DNA from: Escallonia rubra
Lineage: Eukaryota > Streptophyta > Magnoliopsida > Escalloniales > Escalloniaceae
DNA length: 64,000 bases
Assembly: GCA_033065855.1 (NCBI GenBank)
Contig: JAVXUO010001736.1
Location: 549,001-613,000, forward strand
Reading direction: 5' to 3'
Positions within the stretch are counted from its first letter, which is position 1. Each line of letters opens with the position of its first letter. The translations under genes and the position numbers were made by a program. The notes beneath the pieces were generated by a model. It did not search any database. It was not told the origin of the DNA and was given only the letters and a program-made list of their open reading frames with translations. Of this stretch, positions 1-13,600 are shown in pieces.

Positions 1-1500
1 CTTAGATTGGTCGCGTTCCAAGTCCGAGGTATTGCCTTGCCATCCAATTCTTCTAAATAGTAAATCTAGGACCTCCCAATTTTTCACCCTATAAGGACCT
101 TCCCAATTGGGTGCTAACTTGCCAAGGACACTGCGTGGAGCTGAGGCTTTTATTCGGTGGAGGATGAGGTCGCCAATGCAAAAAGCACGAGGGCAATTAC
201 GTCAGTCATAGAACTTGACGACTCTGTTTTGATAAGCGGCAAGCCGAATCTGTGCTTGTTCTCGTTGTTCGTCTAAAAGATCCAGGTTGGCTCGAAGGGC
301 CTCGCTGTTCTTTGCAGGGTCGTAGGCTATTAGCTGAGGGGATGGTAGGCCGATTTCAATAGGGATGAGTGCCTATGTTCCAAAAGCTAAGTTGAAGGGA
401 GTTTCACCCATGGGTTCCTCATCTTTGTGTGGTACGCCCAAAGGATTTTGGGGAGTTCTTCCACCCATAGTCCTTTTGCTCCATCGAGTTTTTTCTTGAT
501 GCCTTAGAAGAGAGTGCGATTAGTGACTTATGTTTGCCCGTTCGTCTGCGGGTGTGCGACTAAGGTGATGCGGTGTTCGATAGATAGGTTATCGCAGTAT
601 GCTCGAGAAGTAGGGTTGTTGAATTGCTTCCCATTGTCAGTGACGAGCACACGGGGATGTCGAATCGGCAGACAACAACTCGCTAGGAGAAATCATTGCA
701 CTTCTTTTCTGTGGTGGTAGCCAATGCTTCTGCTTCTACCCACTCAATGAAATAGTCGATTGAGAGAATCACGAGTTTACTTTGAGCCGAGGCAGGGGGG
801 AATGGGCCTAAGATGTCCATGCCCCACATTGCGAAGGGCATCGGATTGCTCAATGAGGCCAATGGGGTTGGCGCTCGTTGGGGGATTGAAGAGAAGCGTT
901 GGCATGCATAACACCGCTTTCTGTAATCCAAAGCATCCAGTTGCATGGTCAGCCAGTAGTACCCTTGACGGAGGACCTTGTGTGCCAATGCTCGTCCTCC
1001 CAGGTGATGGCCGCAAATTCCTTCGTGGATTTCTCGGCTTCGGATGTTGTGAGGCATCGGAGATATGGAAGTGTAAAAGAACGTTTGTAGAGCACCTCTT
1101 CAACAATAGCATATATTGCTGAACAATTGACAATGGTCCTGGCCTGCTTCCGGTCGGCATGCAAGGTGCTGTCCTGAAGGTAGGCCTTAATGGGATCTAT
1201 CCACAAAGGTTCGTGAGCGATGTCCATCACCTCGTGCTCAGTGATGCTTGGCTCGTGTAGGAGTTCCAAATGGATGGTACGATCGAACCCTGATGGGTCA
1301 ATGGAAGCTAACCGCGAGAGGGCGTCGGCTGAGGCATTGTCTTCTCTGCTGATATGAGTAATATCGAATCTTGCAAAAGATTTTGCAAGTTCCTTAGTCT
1401 TATGCAGATATGCAACCATTTTGAAGTCACGTGCCTCATATTCGCCCGACAGCTGCTTCACTACGAATTGGGAGTCACTGCATGCATGGAGTGACTCTGC

Positions 1501-2010
1501 TCACATGGCATGGGCCAGATGCATGCCTGCTATCAGTGCCTCGTATTCGGCCTCATTGTTGGAGGCATGGAAGTTGAAATAGAGTGCATATTCAATCGTG
1601 AGGTCATCTAGCCCTTTAAGGATTAATCCTACTCCGCTTCCATTCGCATTCAAGGAGCCGTCAACGTAGGGCGTCCATGTGAAGAGCGCATCTGTTTGGA
1701 GCGGACAAGGAGGTTCCTCATCTTCGATGGTTAGGGTGCATTCGACAATAAAATCTGCTAAGGCTTGACCCTTAATGGAACAACAAGGCTTGTATTGAAT
1801 ATCGAACTCTCCAAGTTCGACGGACCATTGTACCAATCGGCTGGATAGATCAAGCTTGTGCAATATCCGTCTAAGTGCTTTGTCAATGAGCCCGGTTATT
1901 GGATGAGATTGGAAGTATGGCCGAAGCTTCCGTGCAGCGAGTAGAAGAGCGAAGGCGAGTTTCTCTGTATTAGGATATCCCAGCTCAGCCCTCTGGAGAA
2001 CTTTGCTCAC
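1501..2010 (-). other. Gypsy RNase H domain (fossil part)
   Basis: This part shows the typical gypsy RT-RNase H linker (KVLQRAELGYPNTEKLAFAL) followed by an RNase H fold with the YVDGS, GSGVG and NNEAEYEALIAG motifs, which carry the acidic catalytic residues in this family. It lies directly downstream of the reverse transcriptase part in element orientation. The second RNase H-like wording is what suggests the Tat lineage. Confidence 0.88.
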
Positions 2011-2183
2011 ATAATAAGTAGGGAGCTGCTTGTCGTCTTGTTCCCGAACGAGTATAGCGCTAACGGCATCGCCAAGTAGAGAAATAGTTCTGCTCCCACG
2101 ATCGGTTTGGAGAGGAGAGGAGAGGAGGTGACGATAGATAGTCTTTTAATGCTTCGAAAGAAGCTTAACATTCAGCCGTCCAT

Positions 2184-3260
2184 TCAAAGTTTTTGATTCT
2201 TCAAGGCTTTGAAGAATGGAAGGCATTGTTCGGCCGATTTGGAGAGGAATCGACTAAGTGCGGCCATTCGGCCTAGCAGTACTTTTACTTTCTTCACTCT
2301 CCTCGGCGCGGCCATATCTTGTATGGCCTTGATTTCTTCGGGGTTGGCCTCATTGCCACTATGTGAGACCACGAAGCCAAGAAATTTCCCCAAAGACACT
2401 CCGAAGGCGTACTTGACTGGGCTGAGGCGCATGCGATTTTCGCGGAGGAGATCGAAGCATTCTTTAAGGTGTGCAATGCGTTCGTCTGCACGCAAGCTTT
2501 TAACGAGTATGTCATCAACGTAAACCTCCATATTTTTTCCTACTAAGGGCTTAAAGATTTCGTTGACTAGCCTCTGGTAGGTGGCTCCGGCATTCTTTAA
2601 TCCGAAGGGCATGACTTTGTAGCAAAAGAGGCATTGGTCTGTTATAAAGGATGCCTTTGCCACGTCGTCGTTATGCATATGAATCTGATTGTAGCCAGAG
2701 AAGGCATCCATGAAGCTGAGTAGTTCATGCCCGGACATTGCATCGATCAGGGTGTCGATGCGCGGTAGAGGATAACTATCTTTGGGGCCTGCCTTGTTCA
2801 GGTCTATGTAGTCGATGCATATGCGCCATTTACTAGTACCTGACTTAGGCACCATGACGACATTGGCCACCCACTCGGGATAGTCGATTTCTGTGATGAA
2901 TATGGCTTCCAAAAGCTTATCTACCTTCATCTTGATGATTGCTTGTCGCTCGAGTGCAAATGAATATTTCTTTTGTTTAACTGGCTTATACTTGGGATCG
3001 ACCGATAGTCGATGAACTATCACTGATGGATCTATCCCAGGCATGTCTGCCGCGCTCCATGCGAAGACGTCCGCATTTAATCGAAGGAAGTAGATTAGCC
3101 GACTGCGAAGAATTGGCTCGATCGTGGAGCCGATTCGCAACTGACGCTCCTTGTCTCCTTCTTCCAATGGCATGGAGATAAGCTGTCCAGCAGGTTCAGT
3201 GCGCTTCATGCTCTGCTCGTCTCGCTGGTCTTCAATAGCCAACATCTCTTCAGCTTTCAA
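2184..3260 (-). other. Gypsy reverse transcriptase domain (fossil part)
   Basis: This is the longest surviving open stretch of the gypsy element. It shows family landmarks of Ty3/gypsy reverse transcriptase: the PGIDPSVIVHRLSVDP lead-in, the KSGTSKWRICIDYIDLNKA block, DAFSGYNQI, the VMPFGLKNAGATYQRLVN block and the catalytic YVDDILV box. It sits between the protease and RNase H parts of the same fossil. I read it as a remnant of the pol region and not as a host gene. Confidence 0.93.
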
Positions 3261-3976
3261 AGATGCTATGTAGCACTTGCGAAGCTAATGTCTGGTCCCC
3301 CTCACTACGCCGACTCCATTCGGTGTGGGAAACTTCGTGGCGAGGTGATAAGTTGAAGCGACGACTTGCAACTTATTGAGACATGTTCGTCCCATTATTC
3401 CATTATATGATGTCTTCACCTTGACTACAAGGAAGTCAATGGTCTGGCTGCTTGAAGGGGCGCGGTGTCACCGAGTGGGATAATACCTTCAACTGGTGCG
3501 GATGCCCCTATAAAGCCATATAGAGGCTAGGAGATTGGCTTCACTCGGTCTCTTGAGATCCTCATCTGTGAGAATGCTTCCTCAAAGATGATATCTGTCA
3601 AACTTCCGGTGTCAACGAGAAAGCATTTGACATTGTACGCATCTATCTGTAGGGTGATGACAAGAGCGTCATCATGAGGCAAGATTATCCCCTCTAGATC
3701 TGAGTCGTCAAATCCTAACGACATTGATGTTTCGCCCGTCTGACAGGGCCTTGAGTCAGGTTGACCTGTCGAGCATAGGCCTTGCGGGAATAGATGGATA
3801 ATCCTCCTGCGCTCGGTCCTCCAAAGATGGTGTTAATCACCGGTGGATCTCTTGGGAGTGCTTCCTCTGGTCTCCTCTGATTTCCTTGTCTTCCTCCTTG
3901 TTACCGATTGTTCGTTTTAATGAACTGCTTAAGATGGCCCTTGGAGATGAGGTTTTCGATCTCGCCTTGGAAAAGC

Positions 3977-4900
3977 TCACCAAGTCTTCCGTCGTGTGCC
4001 ATGATCCTTGTGGAAGTGGCAGTAAAGTTGGGGATCTCTCTTTTCGGCCGGCATCCTCGTAGGCTTGGGCCACTTGACTATATTTTGGCCCTTGATTTGA
4101 TTGAGGTTGTGTTCCTGGGAGGCATTAAGGGGAGTAAATGGTCCGGAGAGTGGTGCCCGCGAGCGTTTCAGCTCGTTGTCTGGGGCTCGGCCATCTGGGC
4201 GGTCTTGCCTCTTCTGATTGGTGTGTGTCTCTTCTTGAAGGAGCACTGAGTCTTCTTCTGCGCAGAGGTATTTCTCCACTCTGTCTATGAGATCTGCCAT
4301 GTTCTCTGGGGGCGCTTGTTCAGCGAGAAATGCAATGGTGTTCCTGGCCCTACACCCCTAGCCATGGCCGCGAAGGTCACCCCATGATCTAGATGATCAA
4401 TGCGGAGCTTCTCCGCGTTGAAGCGTGTATAGTAGGACTTCAAGGACTCCTTAGGTCCTTGAACTATGCGAAAAAGGGCTGAGAAGTTCTTCCTTTACAC
4501 TCGGCTCGTCAAGAAATTACTGTGGAAGGACTCGGCTAGCTCAACCCAACAGGAAATGGAGTGTGTTGAGAGGTGTTGAAACCACACGTGTTGCTCCCTT
4601 CAATGTCATGGGGAATACTCGGCACATGATCTGATCAGGGACAAGATGCAGATTCATGCACGAGGTAAAGCGAGGGAGATGTTGCATAGGGTCCCCCGTG
4701 CCGTTGTATGACTCGCATTGGGGCATCTTGAAATTAGCCGGGTAGGGAAGAGGTTTATCTCTTCTATGAAGGGCTGTCCAACGATGACCGAACCATCAGA
4801 TGAACCAAAATGGTGCAACCGCATCAAGTTCATCGTCAACCCTGCTCGGACCTGCCTCGTGGAGGCACCACCCAACAACCGCCTACCAATCGTGGCAAGG
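3977..4900 (-). other. Gypsy gag region (fossil part)
   Basis: Reverse-strand reading gives gag-like text: MPQCESYNGTGDPMQHLPRF and the CRVFPMTLKGATRVV block typical of plant gypsy gag (YDGTGDP and F..SL.G.A..WF equivalents), then AEKRDPQLYCHFHKDHG, the C-terminal region before protease. It is broken. It lies between the 5' LTR and the protease part, the expected position. Confidence 0.82.
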
Positions 4901-5490
4901 CTATTGTCGGAACCTCAAAAGCGACAACTCCTCCAATGGACCCTGTCCCTCACACTTCACTCCGGCTCACCGGCCCTTCTGAGCCCTACACCGCCTGAGT
5001 AACCACTGCTGCGCCACCTTTGCGACGCCACTAGCCACAAGCAATCAGGCTGATTGCAAGCCATTATCCAGACCATTCAGAATTCTATTGAGAAGTTGCA
5101 AGCCACCATTGAACAACAATCCGAGCAGCCATCGACGCCTGTAGAGCCTCCCAGACCTAAGGCAAGACGCGTTACTACAGCCCAGAGACAGTCTGTCCAT
5201 TCTACGTATCACATTCCTGCTAGGACAAGAAGGCTCTACAATGCCAAATCGAGAAGAGCACCATCAACATGTTAACCAGGCTGAAGCTGAACACTCTGAC
5301 GATGAGCGTCGTAATCCTCGGCACAAGAGGCCAGAGGAAAGCTACTATGAAGCTTGCTCTGCCAGGAAAAGATCTTCTGGTGCGCTCTAAGGACCACCGC
5401 TCCGAACGATACACCAACTCTCACGGGGGTTCGGATTTTGAGCCATGGGATCTGTTACACTAGACTTCGGTCCCTCGGAGGGCGCCAAAA

Positions 5491-7324
5491 TGTCGTGGAT
5501 AAAACCTGGGACATTCTTGATTAGCTTGTAAACAGACCTGCACAGCACAAACAAACAGTGATGACTTGCTGGAAGGGTTTTCGGCGGAGGATCTCCTATG
5601 CTAAAATCAGAAAGTGTTTAGAGGAATATCTGAGAGTATTTTCGGAATGTAGTGCTTACCTTTTCCCTCTTCCAGACTTTCTTTATTGAGGCTTTGCATT
5701 AATGGTCAGTTATCCTTCCTTAATGGGGAGTTACCGGATTTAAGGGGAGGTTACCAAAATTGATAGGCGGTTATTACCCATAATGGAGAGTGGGAGAGTG
5801 GTTATTATCCATAATGGGAGAGTGGGTAATTGCCACTTTCCACTTCTGCAAGAATCATGGGGCAGTTTTGGTGCCTTCTGGTGATGACACGTGTCACTCT
5901 CCCTTTGGTGTGTATTTTTACCCACACTGGTTAAGCTGGAGAACAAAGGTACTTGTGTGCGATTAGTTGTCCAAAAACGTTGAGATCTCCCCTTTATGTA
6001 GACCTGGCAAAATTTTACCCGTACCCGCGGGTAGACCCGGACCCATGTGTAAAACGCGGGTACGGGTAGCAGAAATGACCACCCGCAAAAAAATGACCCG
6101 TACCCGGGCCGGACCGTTTTGAGAGAACCCGTCCGGGTTGGGTGCGGGTTACCCGCGGTTTACCCGTGGCTTACTATATATTGATGCTAACATTGTTAGG
6201 GTTTCTTTCAGATTCATTTGAATCATTTCTCTTTCTCCATTTCTCCTCAGCCGCCCACCCCAGAACTCTTATCTCTCTCTCTCTCTCTCAGCCGTCCACC
6301 AGATCCGTCTGACTGTCCATATCTCATTTCTCGCAGTCGCCGGCTTACGGCATCTCCAGCCTAACCAAGCCCTCCATCTCGCAGAAACCGACCACCGCCA
6401 CCACCGACGACCTGCACCGTTTTGAAAACCCACCACCATAAAACCGATCCACCATCGCGGGCCACAAATCTCACCACCGCAAGCTGCCTACAAGTAAGAT
6501 CTATAAGGATCTTACCCAGTCGTAGAAGCGCTGGTCCTCGGCAAGAAAAGAATTGGGCACAGAAGAAGCGGTAGGCGCCGATCTCCTCGCCGCCGATGCC
6601 TATCGTCGATCGCCACTCAGACGGCAGGCGCCGATGCACCTTGCTCCGACCGTCACGCTTCAAGGCCACCACAGATCTGTCGCCATTGTTTGTTTGTGGG
6701 GAATGGGATTGTAATCTTGTTGAAATTTAATTATTTTATTTTAGATTGTGGGTGGGGAAGGGTTATGGTATTTATTCTTTAACATGTTATTTGATATATT
6801 TTTTGGTTGTAGTTGTAGACTCTAATTTTTCTGACATTGAAAATAATTCTAAGAACTATTAAAAATGAAGAACATAGCTGAAAACAGAAAAAGAAACAAA
6901 AAGAACAAAAAATATGTGCCAAACTGGAGAGAGTTTTTGTTTATTAAAAAAATAAAATTTTAATCATTTACCCGCGGGTAATACCCGAACCGTAAGGGTA
7001 GGGTACGGGTTTTGAAAAAGAGTACCCGGGAAAAACCGGGTAAATTTTGCCCGGCCCGTTTTTACCCGGACCCGGCCGGGTATTACCCGTACCCGGCGGT
7101 TTTACCCGTTTGCCAGGTCTACCTTTATGTGGCTATAGTTATTGAAACCGTAGTACAATTAGGATTGACGGTTTGGGCTTGGGCCTTATCCTTCGGAGGC
7201 AAGACGGAACCTTCCAATTATCTTATCTTAGGATAAAGTAAATCCCTAACTCGGAGTTGACCGGGCTTGACCAAACACGCCAGGTGTCATATCATGATTG
7301 GTGACCGGATTTTTAGGTATCTCA
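5491..7324 (-). repeat. 5' LTR of the gypsy fossil, interrupted by a hAT insertion
   Basis: The inner edge starts TGTCGTGG at 5491, immediately outside the GGCGCC-rich primer-binding stretch. The outer edge is placed at 7324 (reverse strand TGAGATACC), the typical opening of LTRs of this group; this end is an inference because the partner LTR is outside the window. Without the 1123-bp hAT insertion and its extra 8-bp copy the LTR would be about 700 bp. Confidence 0.6.
5999..7121. mobile_element. Non-autonomous hAT element with 8-bp TSD
   Basis: The ends are perfect 13-bp inverted repeats, TAGACCTGGCAAA at 5999 and its complement ending at 7121. The target CCTTTATG is duplicated on both sides (5991-5998 and 7122-7129), the 8-bp signature of hAT transposition. 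Subterminal zones are packed with ACCCGTACCCG and ACCCGCGGGTA repeats. The middle (about 6180-6720) is more GC-rich and CT-rich, resembling a 5' UTR or first-exon remnant, but no transposase is present, so it depends on an outside source. Confidence 0.9.
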
Positions 7325-7689
7325 GTTAGAATCGGCACTTGGCTTCAAAAGCACAAGCCACAAAAATGCTTAATTATTTTCTATGAGTAATAGTTTTCTT
7401 GCCTTTTGGAAACAAGAATCAGTAACAATGTTGTTAACTTAAGTGACTGCAGTGCTGCTTTGAAGGGGTTAGTAGTGCTTCTGAAATGTTATCTGTTTGA
7501 TTATAATCTTTTCTAATTGCCTTGCTACGTAATCTAAAAAGCCAAGTTCAGCCATCATCAAAATATTAGTTCTGGCTCTAGTGTCCCTCTGTGACAAATT
7601 GTTTAACTTTACAATATAGGATCTCTTTACAAATTTCTATGACATTTCTTTGACAATTTAGGTCGTTTTATTTTTGTTTTGTTTTTCAG
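7325..7689. other. AT-rich DNA before the first visible WD40 exon
   Basis: I see no gene here. It lies between the outer LTR edge and the first recognisable WD40 exon, and ends in a pyrimidine tract plus CAG acceptor (7689). It is therefore probably the end of an intron, meaning at least one upstream exon of the WD40 gene should lie further left. Confidence 0.5.
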
Positions 7690-10600
7690 ATATCAATGAA
7701 AGATTCTCTGATCAGTCGAGGAAAAGAAAGCCTTCTAATCCCCAAAAAAACGCGGGTGAACATTCCTTTTATTTCTTGAAAGTACAGTTCCTTTGGTCTG
7801 GAATTTATGTAATTGTGCGCTGATGCTGTCAACTTATCTTGTATATCCTGTTCTTTTCAAGGTCATGGACTCTGCATTGGTTGACCGCTGCCCTCATCCG
7901 TCGGAAATTCAGAGTGTAGTGCTTGCTCAAACTGAAAGTAAGCAACTGTCTGCTTTGTTGAATACTTGAGATATTTCTTGCATGGGCAACAATTCCAACT
8001 GTACTTCTCTTATCTAGTTATCTAACTTGTAATTGACACCAGCTGAGGACGGTATTATATTGTAGGGCATTTTGAACTCTATGAAACTGCTATACATGTG
8101 ATGCTTAAGACAAGTTTAAAGTTTTCTGCTTATTCTTTTTTCTGCAAATTGACTATATAAAGTCGCATATTAGAAGATACATATTCCCCCTGGCTGGGGC
8201 TGCTTAGTTAATGGGAGTCTTGGAGCCCATTTAAAGGTTGTATGAGATCTAGGGAACTACCACTATGTGCATCAAGAAGGTGCTTATCGTGATTTTAATT
8301 GCTTTGAGGTGCGCAGAGAGGTCGTGAGATATCAAACAAAAATAGTTCCGGGACACAGAGATGATATGACTTACTTGCGAGATTGAGTTTAACCTTTTAA
8401 ACGGTGTTAAGTTGACTCATAGAGTTCAGTTTGAGATGTTGCACAAAAGTGCACAATGGAATCCTCTACATAAAACTTTTTTGAGTTGGACTTTCTGTGA
8501 ATTATATGTCAGAACGAAGTTTTAGAAAGTTATGAAGTTATTAATAGAGTTGTAGAGCAAAAGAATAAAAAACAGAACTTATTTTCTTACAATTTACTTT
8601 TTCCTCAGGCCCTAGACGTAAGGATCATCACGGATCTTGTCTTGAGTTTAAGCAATGTTTTGCCATGTAACATTGCAATAAATCTTTGATCCATCACAAA
8701 CTTTTAATTTGGTTCATGGTGAATGTCTATCTATCTAACAGAAGTCCGGCCACAAAGACTTTAATAGACACCTTGCTTCCTTTGAACTCCACGTGTTCCA
8801 TGTATCTTCATGAGCTTATTCGAGACAATTGTTGTTGGATTTCATCATCTTAGCTTTATTCTGCATATTTTGTTGCAATGCAAATCATAATTATACTTTG
8901 ATTGCGTACAGACAATTCTACAAACCTAATATTGTCGGTCAATATTATATGATGACATGACAGCTACACTTCGTAGGGGAAATCAGAAATATTTGGTTGC
9001 TCAAAACAGTTACATGAGAAAGAAAGGGATGAAAGCATTGTTTTGCAAATAACTTCTGATATTTTAAGTAGATTACATACTATCAGAAATTAAGAAGATG
9101 AAATTTAATTCAAGTTTCTAATTTAATGTTGAAGCAGCAGGTGGACTTGGTACTGATCAATAGTTTTATGTTTGGTTCCTGCTATCATATAATTTTTTTA
9201 TTCGTACTTATTTCATGCGTATATGTAACATTTTAGGCATTGACTGCTTAATATTGGGAAGCGTGGATTCTTCCGGTCACCTTATTGTTTCCAAGCTAAA
9301 TACTAGTGGTAAAGGTACTCTTCTCGTAATCAATTTGTTTTTCTCCTTCTTAGTCATCCTATTTTTCTTGAGGCATATTGAAATGCTATGGACATACGAT
9401 AGTATGCATCACTTTTCGCCTTCCCTGTGGTTATGCTGTAATCAATTGTTTGTTTAAATGCATGGCCAAGTTCCTTCAAGTATTGCTAGGTTGGAATTCG
9501 ACCTTTATAAAGACGCATAGAAGTCATCAAAAGTTGGTCTTTATAGTACCTTGTTTGACGTAGTTGACTTGCTGAGAACTGTAGCGCAGGGTCAACTGTT
9601 GGCTTTCCTGAAATAAATGACACGACACAGCATGAGTTGTGGGTTGGGAGGTCACAAAAAGGCTATAGATTCATCCAATCTTTTTATTCTTTAGGTTCAA
9701 ATTTGAACTCGTGGTTTTGAGTGGTTGAAACAAACTGATATGCGTTCCATTGATTTCAGATGTTGACAGGCTAACTTTTTCCGTATCACCTCGAGATTGT
9801 GGTGTTGGAGAAGGTAGTTGGGCAGGGCTTTGCTTTAGTCCAAATCAATGGTCCATGGTACCTTTTTTCCCCCTTTGAACTTTTCGACCATATCATATAC
9901 TGATTCTGGTTTATGTCAGGAAGTAATTCCTGTAAATGTGTGAAGGAGTTTTTCATCACTACTAAGAACTCATAGGTCTGTTATTTAGAGAAGGAGGATC
10001 GAATATATTCTTCATTTGCTAGTGATAAGAATTGGCCTCTTACACTACCAGTTGCCTGTCTTATAGTGTGGACACATTTTCCTGTGGTTACACTGGTCAA
10101 CACATCCTACGTGTTGTAGTGATAAGACTCTATCCAATGGGTTGTGGAACAATAGGGGTAGGGCCTGCCCAGGGCCAAGATTTACAGTCTTGAAACTGCG
10201 GAAGATAAATAATACATGATTTTTTGACATATTCTAGGACGAAGAAATGTACTTCAGATATTAATCAGCAGTTAAATACCGAGACTCATATTTTGCCTCT
10301 TCAATTAAGTATATAACACAGGCAAAGAAGTTCCTTTTTAGCAGTGCTTACTATGGAAACGTTATTCATTTTCTGCCTGCACTATACAATTTCTTCTTCT
10401 GAGCTTCCCCATTGTGCCAATAAACTTTTTTCTGTTTCAGGCAGCTGTTGCGCGCAGCTTTTGCAAAAGCGTTGATGTATATGACCAAGATATTCATCTC
10501 CGTACTTTACGTACGTAAGTACTTTGAGAGTTAGTTACTGATCATTTCATTCCATGCTGCTTTCTATGTTTTTGTGTACTGGTCATTTTGCAAAATGGTC

Positions 10601-13600
10601 AATATTTTGGCAGTGTCTGCAGCCACTGGATTAATAAACATCTTACATGTGATGCTAGTAATGAGTCATGAAATTTCTTTCTAATTGCACAACCCCATGA
10701 TTCCCAGAAAGAGTAGGAGAAGCATTCAAAATTGGAAATTGTGTCGTAGTTAAACTATTTTGCAGTGTTACAACCTATATAGATGACCCAGTATGAGCAA
10801 GAGGGAGTGCCTGTATAACGCTCTGCTCCCGAATTGTCTATTAACTAGCAATTAAGGCTGTGAGAAAAAGACAAAAGTATTCTTTGACAATCTCTATCGA
10901 AAGCCATTTTACAAGCCAATTAATTCCTTGAACATTTTGCATCACAGTGATGATGTTGAAAGGAATGAGAGAACAACATGTGCCCTCGTCACTTTCTATT
11001 TTTGCAATGAAGCATCCAACTACCAAAGGGATAACTGGGTAACCCTTTTAATAAATGAGATTCTCGGTAATCCGTTCTTAGAGGTAGATGTTGCTCAATC
11101 CCCGGGGGTGTAAACTCAGCAAAATTCCAGATTCACACGGGACGGAGAGATTTTATGTACCGGGGAAATTGGTCGGATGCTCCATTACTCGTGATACCTC
11201 CCTATCAGCCAAGTAACAAAAATCTCTATGTACATGTTGCAGTTGGCCTCGCACGAGCTAATGATTGCATTATATTTGGAGGTGGTTGGTCTGAACCTTC
11301 TTTCAGTTGTTGTCATGGATCTGTGCTCTTGCCCAGCCCACAACTTACTCTCGCCTTCAATGTCTCATGATGACATCTCTCCTGATCTGTGTAGCGCAGT
11401 TCATGATGCTAAATGTTGCAGCCACTTGGGTATTCTGCAGTAGATTGGTTGGCAAAAGGGACCTATCTGACTAAGTGCTTAGAAGAGGTGCGTTTGTCAC
11501 CTTCATTAGCGGCAATTGTGACCTTACTTTTCTTCTGACGATACCAGCTGCATACAAGTGTTACTTTTTCAATTGTGTAATGTCGGTGGCTTAATATAAT
11601 CAAAACTGTGTTGCACCTAGAAGTTTAGCCACTTCTTCTGGTAGGCACTCACAAAGTGCTCTAGCAAGACATTCACCTCTCTGTTTGACCGTAAGTCTGT
11701 AGGTAGATGGCTCAGGGGTCTCTTGAGGTTTTAGATTCCTTAAGAAAAGCTGATTCTTATCTGATGGAGGCTCTGCTCGACTTTTCTCTATTAAGTTTTG
11801 GTATTCTTTGTTATCTGGTGGAGGCGGGATTTTCCCTTAGATATCCATGTGGCGCCTGTCGGTTGTCCTCAAAGTTTGCATCTTGGGTTGGAAGCTTCAC
11901 GTAACAAAGCATTGACCAGTTATAATCTCAGGAAACAGCAGAATTCTACATCAATCGGTGTTACATGTCTAATGCTAATGGCAAGACAGTTGATCATTTG
12001 CTCTTAAATTGTCCTGTTACTCATTCCCTTTGGGACTCTCTGTCATTGACTTGATAAGGTATTGGTCTTTTCACAAGAGACGAAGGAGAAGGTCGGGCTT
12101 GTGGCAGATGATTCCTCTCGGTCTCTTTTGGTGCATTTGGCCAGAATGAAATAAATGTGCTTTCAAAGGCGAGGAGATGCTAAATCTTTCTTTTCTCTCT
12201 TTGCTTTTTTCTTGGGCCAAGGGGGCTAACTTCAATGAAGCCTATTTTGAGTTTTCGACAGTTTTTGCAGAGTATATAGCTTCTTGCGATTGTATTTTGC
12301 CCTGGGCGCCCCCTTTTTGGCGTTCTTTTGCTAATAAAATCTCACATTTCACAAAATAGAAAAGCTGATTGTTTGGGTTGTCTAAGTGCTAGTGCAGTTA
12401 TACTTTGTATGCCATTTTGCAGATTATGGAATCCATCTTCATTAGGATTTTTGCAGAGTTTGTGTAATGGGAATGAAAGTTCTATTCTAGCTGTCACAGA
12501 AGGTTGCCAGGTATTGATTTTGTTCTGTACATTTCAGATATATCATTATAAATAATAAAGGAGTTTGGTTCTTTGTTTGCTCTTGCATTTCTTGTGCTTT
12601 TCATCTTTTTTAACTGCTGCAGCTGACCATATGGGACTTGAGAATGAAAGAAAATGGTGGTTGTGTGCGTAGAATTTGTGGTTCTGTTGGCGATATCTTC
12701 TATGCTCTATGTGATTCTTCAACTGGTAATATTGCAGTGGGTGGAGCTGATCGTACTGTGTCAATCTATGATCCTCGCAGGTTGGTTCCCCTGTGAGACA
12801 CTGCTGGCTTTATCAATTCTATTATGTTATTACTTTTCTGCAAATGTTAACATTTCTACTGAGGCTATGGTACCAGCAAATGGATTAAAATTTTGATTAA
12901 GTTATCTATGACATGTTATGCCTGTGGGCGTCTTTTTCCAGCCATCAGTCTGGAAGCACCTCCCGAGCATCTTTCTTCCAGCTTCTTAAGATACCATTCA
13001 ACGGTCCAACCACTTTACCTTCTCTTACTTATGGCTTCCACTGGGAAATTTTCAGAAATTCTTCGGACTGTCAAATCGTCATAACAAGTGCGTGCGTTTA
13101 ATAAACCTTCCAATTAGCTTCAGCATATTTTAATATTTTAGTTTTGAAAAACCGATCACCTCTCTTAAGCTCGTTATAAGAAAGCTGAAGTTCCAAAAAT
13201 AATGCCTATTGTGGGGTTTCAGGAAAAAACTAATGATTAAAGGGAAGTGACAAGAAAAAGAAGGGAGTCCAAAATTGAAAAACTCAATGTTCCTTTCTTC
13301 ACGAGTTTCTCTCTCTTTTCTAATTATCTCTAGCAAAGATGGAGTTGAAGTTTTAATTTTTCCGTGCCATATATTTTCCTTGTAATTTTCCAGTGCAACC
13401 AACTGATCAAGCAAGGAAAGTACACCCTCATATTTTATCCTTGCATTCTTGGTCTTCCAGTAGCAAATTGGGTTCTAAATGCATACTTCTTTGCAACAAA
13501 TTGAGGAAGAAATCTTGCATGTCAATCTTACTTCATCAGCTTGAACTAATGCTGGTTTATTTTATGTCTCGAGTGTAGATGGTCAACCTTATCAAGATGG

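Larger units (their letters stand above)
1..7324 (-). mobile_element. Ty3/gypsy LTR retrotransposon fossil, probably Tat lineage, 5' part
   Basis: The element reads right to left and its 3' part lies beyond the left edge. Recognisable parts in order are the 5' LTR (5491-7324, itself interrupted by a hAT element), a primer-binding region rich in GGCGCC just inside it (about 5465-5490), gag (about 3977-4900), an aspartic protease with the VDTGS motif (3527-3724), reverse transcriptase with YVDDILV (2184-3260), RNase H with YVDGSLNANGSG and NNEAEYEALIAG (1501-2010) and the zinc-binding and core start of integrase (about 1-1060). Protease and RNase H wording resembles the Tat/Retand group. It is broken, with roughly six or more breaks, and must be old enough to have received a further insertion. 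Confidence 0.93.

Noticed and set aside
4718-5275. Plus-strand frames opposite gypsy gag and leader
   Set aside because: Antisense of the fossil's gag and 5' leader; no independent gene signature.
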